Shown here piece after piece: positions 37,218 through 47,423 of a DNA stretch of 64,000 nucleotides; position 1 is the first letter of the stretch; the number at the start of each line of letters is the position of its first letter. Made by a program: the position numbers and the translations under genes. The notes under the pieces are model-generated. The model had not been told where the DNA came from and did no database searches. It was given only the letters and a program-made list of their open reading frames with translations. Origin of the DNA: Adineta vaga (taxonomy: Eukaryota; Rotifera); the NCBI GenBank assembly GCA_021613535.1, contig CP075494.1:13454001-13518000 (forward strand). Direction: 5' to 3'.

Positions 37218-37452
37218 TAAACGTGCTAAAGCAAGTCATGCTAGTTTACATTCGATGACAACCTATAATACTTCAACACCATACACATATTATCCTCCGA
37301 CATACGGTCAATCACCCACTGCTGATAGAGTTTATTCATATTATCCACCATACAATGCTGATACCAGCAGTTCATCTAAAGATCAATATTCGAGTTCTTC
37401 ACAATTCTATTGGAATGATACTCATAATGAAACAACTGGTATTTGGCAATAA
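35911..37452 (+). CDS. TARDBP: TDP-43 (TARDBP) orthologue
   Basis: A nuclear RNA-binding protein controlling splicing and RNA stability. Six exons (35911-36074, 36223-36305, 36361-36593, 36652-36789, 36855-37062, 37118-37452), all in frame. The N-terminal oligomerisation domain matches: IEIPIDGGADGSVSLSTLAA, then RGVRVVDGKLYHPDG across intron 1. The nuclear-import start VKRKGFDEQ is kept, but the second basic half is weak. RRM1: VDLIVLGISYQSVEADVRKC with RNP1 SRGFGFIRY and FIDGRYVDVKLPDSK. RRM2: RKIFVTRLSDNTTEDDLKQY with PKPPRSFGFVTF. The C-terminus differs. In place of the Gly-rich domain and its helix it has poly-Ser, then a Tyr/Ser/Pro-rich tail ending TTGIWQ. That tail is still low-complexity and may support condensation. 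Confidence 0.95.
37183..37217 (+). repeat. (TCA)n microsatellite encoding poly-Ser in TDP-43
   Basis: A run of about 11 tca/atc triplets inside the last TDP-43 exon, encoding an uninterrupted serine tract just after RRM2. Copy number may vary between alleles without frameshift. Confidence 0.9.
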
Positions 37453-37737
37453 GAACTTTACTGATACTTATATTTGGCAGTACTTTTTCAATTAAAAACT
37501 GTGTTTGCTAAATACACAAAGTACAACAATAAAGCAGATTCTTCTTTTCTTTTCTTTTCTTTTCTTGTCTATTCGACGTTAGATAGAACTAATTGTTAAC
37601 AACTTGAAAAAAATAAAATCTACTAATTCTATTGAAAGATATATGGTTTTAATTCTGCACTAATTATATTTTACAGAAAGAAAAAAAAATTTCGTTACTG
37701 TAAAAAGTTTAGAAAAAAAAGAAGCCTATGTTGAAGT

Positions 37738-38871
37738 TCAAACCCATTTGAGCGTTGTCGATTGTAATGGCATTTCTGTTAATGACCAAGATTTCGAATT
37801 TTTTTGTCGTTCAGTTATAACCATTTGTAAATAGCCAATATTTAATGAGAGAGTAAACAAATCATAAACATTAGGTTGACGTCCAACTAAATCCCATGTT
37901 AGTGTTTCAGGTGAGGTAGCATGACCAACAATAAGAATATTGAATGTTGAAGGCGAAGATGAATTACTATGTGTTTGTTCAATTTGACGAATAATAAATT
38001 TCGAACGAAGATAATAAGCACTTTCACGTTCCAATGGATCAATATTTTGCATAATAGGTTGATAAGATAGATCAACATTAATACCATAATTATACCAATC
38101 AATGGGTTTGAGAAAAAAACTCATACCAAATCGTGCTGCACCTAATTCTAATAGGCCAGGTTCAATACGAATTGATAGCTTATTTTCTAAACCAAGACCT
38201 TTCAATATTTGATACGTCGTAAAAATGCATCGCATAGCTGGTGAAGAATAAACATAAGCTGGTTCAAATTGATTCAATCCAAGTACTCGACCAACATTTT
38301 GTGCAGCATTTAAACCATCACGTGTTAATGGTGTATCAAGTGCCCAAAAATATTTATTTGGACGTGATGGTAATTCTGGTGGATAATTTATATGATACGG
38401 TCGATATTGCCCTAGATGATCGAAGGCTAGCATAAACCAATTTGAACCAAAATATCGATCGACTCGTTCACCATGTCGTATAATAAAAAATCGCATATCA
38501 CAACCATCAGGCAATGATTGACCTTGCGAAAATAATTGTTCATGCGAGCAATGATGATGTTGGTGTTGATGATGACGATACTGATGTTGATAAATATCCT
38601 TTTCATAATACTCGGATGGTGGTTGTATTAATGATTCAGAACGTGATGGAGCTCGTGGATAAATATATCGAGTGAGAGTTTTTTTTCTCGATAATGTTTT
38701 AGATTTATGTCGTGAACGAACAGTACAATTAAGAGATTCAGTTGATTTAATTGGTATTCGAACTGTTGATGAAGCTGATTTTATAAATACATGGCGTTTA
38801 ATTGTTCCACAGCCTAAATCCAAATCTTCATCTATATGAAGTGAATCTGTATCATCACCTGTCTTGGTCAT
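37738..38871 (-). CDS. histidine phosphatase (PGM/Sts-like), copy A
   Basis: A single-exon gene of about 377 residues. The ATG at 38871 (MTKTGDDTDSLHI) is the first in frame. A basic Ser/Arg N-terminal region and a His/Gln-rich stretch (around 38550-38590) precede the catalytic domain. That domain has the phospho-acceptor motif FFIIRHGERVDR, PLTRDGLNAAQNVGR, YSSPAMRCIFT, IEPGLLE and the second catalytic His in ILIVGHATSPET. This is branch 1 of the histidine phosphatase superfamily. The RHGERVD block and domain order are closest to the phosphatase domain of UBASH3/Sts proteins, without their UBA and SH3 domains. The substrate is unknown. Tandem with 39184-40086; convergent with TDP-43. Confidence 0.85.
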   Translation of the reverse strand: MTKTGDDTDSLHIDEDLDLGCGTIKRHVFIKSASSTVRIPIKSTESLNCTVRSRHKSKTLSRKKTLTRYIYPRAPSRSESLIQPPSEYYEKDIYQHQYRHHQHQHHHCSHEQLFSQGQSLPDGCDMRFFIIRHGERVDRYFGSNWFMLAFDHLGQYRPYHINYPPELPSRPNKYFWALDTPLTRDGLNAAQNVGRVLGLNQFEPAYVYSSPAMRCIFTTYQILKGLGLENKLSIRIEPGLLELGAARFGMSFFLKPIDWYNYGINVDLSYQPIMQNIDPLERESAYYLRSKFIIRQIEQTHSNSSSPSTFNILIVGHATSPETLTWDLVGRQPNVYDLFTLSLNIGYLQMVITERQKNSKSWSLTEMPLQSTTLKWV

Positions 38872-39183
38872 TGTCACTTTCTTTTTCTTCTAGTAGATCA
38901 AATAGTCGTATCAAGCTTATGCCTTGACTACTCTTCTTCTTCTTCTTCTCTCTCGTTCGTTTATTTCTATATACACATCAAAACACCTATATCTACGTCA
39001 AGCATGGCCTCTCTTCTTTCTGATTTCGATAAAGCAGACAGGTTTGAATAAGAGCGAAGGTTGTCTCTATTACTATTTCATGGTCAGATACAATAGATAT
39101 AGTTTATGATATATTCCCCTTTCTTTCTTTTTTTTTCTTATATGAATGTCTGCAAGTTTTTTTTTTCTTCTTCTTCTTCTTCT

Positions 39184-40086
39184 TCAAACAGAGGCCATAA
39201 TAGGTCGCATGTACCACGTGCGATCTGTTGCATTACGTTCAATAACAAGTGTATGAAGAAAACCGATGTTGCCGCATTGTTGTCCAAATACTTCAGCATT
39301 GAATGGTTGTCGAAAAGCCATATGTTGAAAGACTAATGGTGTTGCTGCATGACCAACAATAAGTACATTGGAACGTCGTCCTCGATTAAATCCACGACCC
39401 ATACCTGGTACTCCGCCTCCATGACGTCGTTCAATTGTCTGAAAAAATTGTTGACTTCGATTATAGAAATCATATTCTGTTTCTAGTGGATTCAAATAAT
39501 CATTAAGACGATGATAATGTCGATCGACATTGTAACCAGCTTGTAACCAATCACGTGATGACATAAATGGTGAAATTGTTTCTAACATTTGTAAAGGTTG
39601 ATTCCAACCCATCGGCTCGAATAGATAAGGTTCAAGACGAATTGGAATAGAAGATCGATTCATTCCTTCTAGGACACCATTTGCTGTAAGAACACTTCGA
39701 CATGCAGGTGAAGAATAACAATGATCAATTCCAATACCGTATCTAGCTAATTCTTGTCCTTTCATATACGATTTCTGTTCACCATTTCTTGTTATTGGTG
39801 GATCGAACACATAGAGTAAAGTATTTATACGATGTGGTAGTGATTGTGGTAAAATAGCATGTTGATAACTTTGTGGTGGTGCTGATGGTACACCACCAAA
39901 AACATGATCATACCAATTTTCACCTAAAGCTAAATCAACACGTTCTGCATGTCGAAGAATAATTAAACGAAGATCATAGGTTTGACCGGGGTTATTCGCA
40001 CGTTTATCATATCTTTTGTAAAATTTTTTCTTTCGATGATAATTTACATTATCATTAAGATATACAGGAGGTTTGATCACAAACAT
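39184..40086 (-). CDS. histidine phosphatase (PGM/Sts-like), copy B
   Basis: About 300 residues in one exon. The first ATG in frame is at 40086 (MFVIKPPVYLNDNVNYHRKK); the open frame continues upstream without an ATG, so a 5' exon is possible. Motifs are LIILRHAERVDLALGENWYD, PPITRNGEQKSYMKGQEL, CYSSPACRSVLT, IRLEPYLFEP and NVLIVGHAATPLVF, giving both catalytic His and the usual Arg residues. It is the tandem paralogue of 37738-38871 but quite diverged (RHAE for RHGE, and a Gly/Arg-rich insert, MGRGFNRGRR, before the second His). Old duplication; both copies look functional. Confidence 0.8.
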   Translation of the reverse strand: MFVIKPPVYLNDNVNYHRKKKFYKRYDKRANNPGQTYDLRLIILRHAERVDLALGENWYDHVFGGVPSAPPQSYQHAILPQSLPHRINTLLYVFDPPITRNGEQKSYMKGQELARYGIGIDHCYSSPACRSVLTANGVLEGMNRSSIPIRLEPYLFEPMGWNQPLQMLETISPFMSSRDWLQAGYNVDRHYHRLNDYLNPLETEYDFYNRSQQFFQTIERRHGGGVPGMGRGFNRGRRSNVLIVGHAATPLVFQHMAFRQPFNAEVFGQQCGNIGFLHTLVIERNATDRTWYMRPIMASV

Positions 40087-40867
40087 CAAAATATGTAAAT
40101 GTAACAGGTACACTCTTGTCTGAGAAGAAGCGGAGAAGAAGGAATGAAAAGAACAAGAAATAATAATCGAAGGTGAGCGATCATGCGTGCTAAACAAAAG
40201 AGGAGACGTCGGATAGGTATCATATTCATATGATCATCAAATAAATAACTTGTAATCATCTAAAATCATATGAAAAAAGTGACATCAAGGTTCATTAATC
40301 TTTTTAGCCTTGTATATCCATTTGATAAACATAGTTAAATATAATTTATCATGAAAAATTTCATTCTTTACCTCTCCATCATTCTTTTCTATCTATGCAT
40401 AATAATAAGAAAATGAAGAAGAAAAAAAAATAGCTCTTCAATGACAAATATATATTAATTGATTGGCTTACATATCGGTACGAGGACATCAATGTTGTTG
40501 TTATTATTATCATTCAAAGATATAAACAGCAACAACATCAAATGAAATGGCCTCATTAAACCGTCATAGAAAACTTAAGTATATAAATTATATTTTTCCA
40601 TTTAAACGACTATTTCATCAAGTTATATGGTAGATACGCCTTACACATCGTTACGTATATATATTCAACGAAAGTGTATTGAAATCAATAAAAGATTTTA
40701 TGACTCTATCATTGTTACGGAATGATCATCAATGAAATCAAATACAAGAGAAAAAGACGCGCTTCATCAATTTTTCTATCGTTTTCATCATGTTTTTTCT
40801 TCTTCTTCACAATATGATCTATTTAAATACAGAATAATCTAAATGTTTATGAATATTTGTTCTGAAT

Positions 40868-41854
40868 ATGGATGAATGTGAACCAAATAATTATTGTTCT
40901 GATATTGATGATTATCGTCCAATTCAATCGACTTTATTAACACGTTTTACTTTAGCTGATGATTGTTCAGATCTATGGCGAACAACAAATCAAGATTATG
41001 GAGCTTTCTATTATCAAAATATATCTCAATATTGTACTCCTGATAGTCTTAAAGCCAAAACTCATCGACGATTGAATCGTTTTCAAGATTGGATGTTATA
41101 TCAAACAAAATGTCAAAAACTTCTTTCACCAATAACACGAAATTTTTCCACGAATAATAATAATAATAATAACAATCAAACAATTCGTATAACACATCGA
41201 AAACGATTCGTACCGAGATGTGATAATGATCAGAATCGAAATACATTTTCACCATGTGGTGAAGATGGATTAGTAAATAAGTTCTTTTTTTTTTTGAGGA
41301 AGTTTTGCTTCCTGTCGATTCATATTCTAGATTACTGAACATATTGTCAAGAAAATTATGCATCAATTACAATGTTTGATCAATCCAAATGAATATCATG
41401 ATGTAGTACAATGTGCACAAATGCTTACAAGTGAAATTCTAAGTCAAGAAGTAACTTAATGAGAATCATTTGGTATTTATTTGTATTTCAATTAATTGAT
41501 TTAGCCATCTTTATGTGTCAATGCAATTATTGATCGAGTTATTACCATAATGATTACTCCTCCAAATACTATTCCTCAAACATGTACAAATCCTTGTCCT
41601 TCTCTGCAATCAATCAATGATAATAATCTTATGACAAAATCAATAAAAATCAATAATGATGAACTACCATTATCTACTTCTGTCACTATATCCAAACCAT
41701 TTATCGAATACAATCAATCTCTACCTATATCTAATGTCTTCAATAAATTAACTGATCTTGAAGTAAATTTATATATATTTAACTATTTGATTAATTTTAT
41801 CTGTTCAATTAGGATGCCATTTCAAAAATTTCCCATCAGTTTGTTAAAGCATAA
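40868..41854 (+). CDS. uncharacterised four-exon protein
   Basis: Exons 40868-41272, 41331-41450, 41505-41762 and 41813-41854 join in frame, about 275 residues. The start MDECEPNNYCSDIDDYRPIQ is followed by LWRTTNQDYGAFYYQN and RLNRFQDWMLYQTKCQKLLS, an Asn homopolymer, and a helical part across exons 2-3 (TEHIVKKIMHQLQCLINPNE; QMLTSEILSQEPSLCVNAII). The last exon encodes DAISKISHQFVKA. No signal peptide or membrane segment is seen. I do not recognise a family. Good splice sites and coding-like composition support a real gene. Its end is about 100 bp from that of the convergent cyclase gene. Confidence 0.65.
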
Positions 41855-41951
41855 ATTCGCGCAAGTTTATTGTGTAGAAGTGGCATGATACAACATGAAA
41901 TATAGAGGAGATTTTTAATTGTCTTTTTTTTATAGATAGTTTGATTGCAGT

Positions 41952-44851
41952 TTAATGACCACTGAATGGACAACCACCACCACCACCTGGTTTTGATGTA
42001 TTATTAATTGTCGTTGATAATCGATGTGATGGACTTGAATGATGATGAGAATGACGATCCTCTGCAGGACTTCTTGTATGATGATGTCCAGATACAGAAT
42101 GACGTTCTTCATTGAGAAGAAATGGATCTAATTCAATGGCAGCTGTATAAGTGGATTTTGGACCAACTAACCAATATGTTTCAATAATACCTCGACCCTA
42201 TTATTTTCATTTGAATAAACAAAATTTATTCTTTTGATTAACAATTTTTACTTTTAATTCTGTTGGACCTTTATTTTGAACTTCAAAGTAAGGTGATCCT
42301 TTGAGAAGTAGATAGGCTGTGTCACTGATATGAATTCGTCCCGGCTAAAAAAGATCAAAATAATCATGGTCAAATCATATTCTAAGAAAAATCTATTTCA
42401 TAATTACTTCACCAGTTGTTGTGATTCGACTAGCCTGAAATATCATAGAACTTTTTTTTTCTCATTATTTATCAACACATGAAAAGGAAATAACTCGAGA
42501 TCAAATTATTCTCACTTGAATAACATCACGAGGAAATCCTGTTCGAAATCATTTTTACCGTATTGACAGTATCACCAAATAGACAATACTGAACATTTTT
42601 TGCTCCAACAATACCACCGACAGCTGGACCCGAATGAAAACCTATTCAATATGTGATGAGATAGTCGATGAATAAATAAAAATTTCGAATTTGTTTTTTC
42701 TACCAATTTTGATTCGAAATGACTGTTGGGTCATAGGATTGATAACACTTTTTGCACTTGAAAGCATTTCTATTGCAAGACCAGCAATAAGCTCAGCTTG
42801 ATTAAGTCCCAATGGATTTTTCAAGTCACTATTGAGTTCATCTGAAAATGCCACACTATTTACTGATGATCCGCTCTATGAGTTCAAAACAAACAATAAA
42901 TCAGACATTTTTCTAGGAGAAAACTGTACCGCCGTTGATGGACGCCGTTGATTTGTCGAACCTCGATCTTGTATACCAGATACGACCATATAAGATGAGT
43001 CTGCTTTAGTTTCAACTTTGAATACATCAAAATGTTCCGAACAAGTATCAAATGCATTAACAATTGCATTGATTGATTCTACAATTTGTTGTGGTGCTAA
43101 TTTTTGAACAACATCTTTAAAATCAATTGAATATGCAAATAGAACTGTTATTAATTTATGTGACTAAAATAATCAAATTTGAATCTTTATTCTTCAATTA
43201 TTTTTCTTGTTACTTACTTCACAAATTGAATTCGCTAGAACACCTTCTTGTAACATTTGTGCAATATGTCTTGGCATAATATTATAAAGAAGACGTTTGC
43301 CTTTACGACGCCATTCATTTAATTCATGTTTTGAACCTTGTAATTTTGTTATCCATGCTTGTTGTTTATCAATAGCTGCTTGCAGTGTTCGAGCATGTTG
43401 CATACCAGCAATGAGAATTTCACTACTACCATCATAGAAATTAATATCATGTAAAAATAAACCAACAGAAAGCATTTCTTCTGCTGTTGTTAATCTAAAT
43501 TATGCAAAGCAAAAACTGACAATCAATTTCAAGATTAGATTTATTAGAAATGAAATCTACTCAGGATGACAAAGAAAAGCGATCATATTCCAAGCTGTTA
43601 TTAATTTCATTTGACCTTTAAGTCGAAGATGAGCCTGACCAGATGCTTCCGATTGTTTTGCAGTTATCAATAAATTCGTTTGTAATGCAATACGACTTTC
43701 AATAACAAAAACGATATGACGACCATAAGAAAGAACCTGAGAAAAAACTCAATAGTTTGTTTTCTTTCAAAGATTTCAAAATTAACAAACTCGATTCCAT
43801 TCAAGTAAGATATCAGGTCGCAATAGACGAAAGATATCATCAAGATGTCGACCAATTATTTGAGTATTTGGTGGGAAAACTTTTTTTACTGATTGTCCAG
43901 CATGATATATACGCATTTGAGGATCAATAAGAAGAGCAAATGGAAAAACCTGAATTGAAAAAACATCAAAACATTGATGAAGTCTGATTTCTTTTCTAGA
44001 TCTTTTGTTATTTATTCATCTAATCAAACTTACTTTGAAAAATGTTGCACTTGTAACATCAGGTAATGTTGGATTTTGAATAAAACGTTTTCCAATTGTT
44101 TTCAATTTATAATTATGAAAATCAACACGAAAAACAATATGTGTATCTAATAGAAGAAAAACAAAATTTTGTATTCTATTTTCATCTAACTATCAAGTTT
44201 TCTTACACTCATTGGATGAAACATCATCTTGAATACGAACCGATATATCTTCTTTGAAAAACCTTGTACCACATTCTTTTAATTGACCTATAATATATCG
44301 TTGGAAGCCTCGACGTTTTGATCTAAATTTTCGAAATAAATTCTAATAGATACTATGAAGATATTTGTTTACTTATAATGTAAAACAGCGCCATTTTCAT
44401 CTTCATCTGTGACGTGAAATAATGGTGATTGCATTTTTGGAAAACTAAATCGATTTGAATCATGAAGTTGATCAATTGATAAAAGAAAATCACGAAAATG
44501 ACGACCAGCGACACGTAAAATTTTATCATAACCATAGTTTGTAAAAAATTTCACAAAACATTCACCAAAAAATTGCATGTATATTTCTGGGGCACCTTCA
44601 TGCAAGATTTCTGCAAGACCTAGAACAAAGAAGAAGAAAAAAACACGAAACTTTTCATGAAAAGATTAATTCGTTCGATTGTATATTTTACATTCAGCAA
44701 CTCGTTCAATAATATTAGCTTCATAACGACCAAGTATAGCGAATGATTCATGTTCAAAATTCAAATCTTGAACAATACGTTTCCATGTCGCTGTTCCATA
44801 TGTTTCACAAACGCCATCACGACAGCTCTCAAGTAAAATTCCATAGATCAT
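41952..44851 (-). CDS. soluble guanylyl cyclase, beta-like subunit
   Basis: About a dozen exons. The H-NOX haem domain starts [10 protein letters not shown] (44851) and keeps the proximal His ([11 protein letters not shown]) and the Y-x-S-x-R haem clamp (LHYKSKR). Next is the HNOBA/PAS region ([40 protein letters not shown]), then a helix ([20 protein letters not shown]), then the cyclase domain: [68 protein letters not shown] and [10 protein letters not shown]. The first metal Asp is replaced (FAYSI), as in vertebrate beta-1 (FSGIV). The guanine-recognition Glu and Cys (KVET, YCLFG) and the transition-state Asn and Arg are kept. It therefore probably needs an alpha-type partner to make cGMP. 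The His/Ser- and Gly-rich tail ends [11 protein letters not shown]. Confidence 0.88.
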
Positions 44852-45279
44852 TGTTGATTTTTCAATTCTTCATTCTATTTTCAAGCTTTTCTCATCTTTA
44901 TATACCAACGTAAGCATGCAATAATTGTGCATATATGCTTGAAAAAGCATCTATATATTTCCTCCTATTATTACTTTAGATTTTCTATTTTATTAAAAAA
45001 TCATTTTCCACTCGTGTTAATCCATCAATTTAAATATAGTGCAAAAAAGACGGAATGAAAATATTCGATGAAATACTTGTCAAGTTTAATATTCAAAAAA
45101 TTACATGTCATGTGAATATGAATGTAAGAGATAGAACGATTTTATTTGTATATTATAGAAAATGAAGACCAATATGAATATCTATGAATGAATAAGAATA
45201 AAAAGAAAAAGAAAAAGGGAATTTAGTTTGTTTTTTCGAGGTTTTTGATCGACTATTCATGTTTTTGTATGATACCATT

Positions 45280-46451
45280 TTAAATAAAGTGCCATTCGAC
45301 ATTAGTATGTCCATTACCAAGTTCGCCGGCAACAGCAATGAAAGCATCTTGTGTTAATGCAACATCACCTATATTGAAGGAAAAAAAGTTTAATCAATCA
45401 ATGATAGTTCTTCGTCTTTTCTTACCTTCTTTACAATCGAAACATCGATCAACGAAACGAACTGTAATTTCACCTTTTGAACCTTTTACTATGGCTTTCT
45501 TCTGACAAATTGGATTGTTGCTTGGAATACCATTGATAGTGTATGGATCGAATTGAATTGAATTAAGAGCAGCAACATAAACGACTTCATTATCTTCATT
45601 TAATGATCGACCTCGTTCAATACCGCATGTTGAATATTGTGAACTAACTTTAGTTTCATTATAATATGTTGCTTCACCTGTAAATTCACCTTGAAGTGAA
45701 GCGGCTTGACTTTCACTTGATGATCGTTTGAATGCACAATATACGTTCACTGTTCCACAACTAAAATAAACACAATCATGTAATTATGAAATAAAATTAA
45801 ACTGAATTCTATCTACATACTATCCATATGGTGTACAGCAAAGACCAGAACCACATGAAGTAGCACCACAATTACCATAAGAAGTTACACCACAATGAGC
45901 AGCTGAATTTCCGCAACTATGTATAAAATAATCAAACATGTATATATTCAGAGTCAGTCATGAAACTTACTATCCATATTGTGAACAACATGAACCAGCG
46001 GGACAACCAGTAAGACGACATTGACCTGCTGCTGGTGCAGGTGCAACAACAACAACAGGAGTACCACAATAATCAGCACTATTTCCACAACTATTCATAT
46101 ATATATATATATATATATACTAGAACATATTTTCTCTGATCAAAGACACTCACTAGCCATAAGGTGAACAACAATAGCCAGCTCCACATCCTAAAACACG
46201 ACAATCACCGCCAACATAGGGTGTACCTGACCATCCTGGATAAACAGCAGCTGTTGAACTACAATATTGTACACCAGCTCCACAAGAACCATATGCTGAA
46301 CAACAAAGACCTGAACCACAACCACCACTTACCAAACAATTACTTGCTAGAAAAGAATTATTTTAGATGAATATATATATATATATATATACGTACCAAC
46401 ACTATTGACAAATGAAAGTAGAACAAGACCAACACAAGCAATGGCAACCAT
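45280..46451 (-). CDS. secreted four-hevein chitin-binding plus double-psi beta-barrel protein
   Basis: A signal peptide (MVAIACVGLVLLSFVNSV, 46451) is followed by four hevein-type (CBM18) modules: CGSGLCCSAYGSCGAGVQYC, CGAGYCCSPYGYCGNSADYC, CPAGSCCSQYGYCGNSAAHC and CGSGLCCTPYGYCGTVNVYC. A C-terminal domain resembling double-psi beta-barrels of the expansin/barwin/RlpA type follows: GEFTGEATYYNET, YVAALNSIQFDP, NPICQKKAIVKGSKGEITVR, VDRCFDCKEG, then DVALTQDAFIAVAGELGNG and the end VEWHF. The likely role is secreted binding, and perhaps loosening or cleavage, of chitin or another polysaccharide. The His/Asp pair of GH45 enzymes is not clear, so enzymatic activity is uncertain. Each of modules 2-4 is split by an intron at the same place and phase (after YGY). 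Hevein modules are typical of plants and fungi, so horizontal origin is plausible. Confidence 0.88.
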
Positions 46452-47423
46452 GATGATGTCGATGTGAATATGTGATTTCGATGTATTGAGTTTGAATGTA
46501 AAATTCAGATGATACTTATTGATACGAAGATGATGGGCTTTTACTCTTATCGTACGCTTAAATAAATCTCTAATCCATAAATAAATATTCGTGCATTGAA
46601 TTATATATAACAAGGGAAAAAAACCAATGGCCTTGACGTCTACTTATTCAGTGACATTTTAGATACTTGAATATACGACTTTAGAAGGTTGGTATCTTTT
46701 GGTTTATGCTTAATACAAGTTCAAACCTGACTTTTTTCTTATTCAAATTCAAATAGTTATCTTTCGATCAAACACAACAAAAAAACCACAAGACGTAGGC
46801 AGACGAGATAAAACATTGCGCTTAATCCAAGTTATTCAAAAGAATAAGCGGGATTTTCATTTTAAATAATAGACTATTATATTTATTTAGATTAATTTAC
46901 AGAAGTTCACTAGGTTGTAATCAATTATCAATCAAACGATATTTTTGTTATTTTTCTACGAACGTTTGATAACGAAAATATTTTTCACTAAGGTTAGAAT
47001 ATACTGTTCTTTTACCTTGAATTTTAATCTCATCAATAACAATCGGATTCATAGAAAATTTCATATGAATTCATGATTGATTATTCGTTTTCTTAATTTT
47101 TAAACAAAGATTCAATAAAAAGAATTATTACACAAGTCAATGAATCGAATAGAGCGAGAATGATCGATTTAAAACACATGTATAAAACATTCTACAAATC
47201 TTTTGTTGCTCTTCTGCGGCATCTTTTGTTTATTTATCGATTGATATTTTTTTCTTCATTGTTGCACTGCAACACAAATCAAAGTAGCGACGCAAATGGC
47301 AGCACTGAAATTCTTTCTTTTTCTCGTTCTGTTTCGATTGTCATTTAACAATACAGAGTATGATTTACTTGTGTACAAAATGTAAATCGAACAAACTCTA
47401 AAGTACATAAATCAAATCTGAAA
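46452..47423. other. divergent intergenic region
   Basis: This is the shared 5' flank of the hevein/double-psi-barrel gene (minus) and LRRIQ3 (plus). I see no additional exon. Confidence 0.5.

Noticed and set aside
39184-40197. Longer histidine phosphatase copy B from 40197
   Set aside because: The first codon there is TTG; the first ATG in frame is at 40086.
41952-44851. Reading the cyclase as a dead pseudo-enzyme
   Set aside because: Loss of the first metal Asp is normal for beta subunits of heterodimeric soluble cyclases, and the other catalytic residues are kept.
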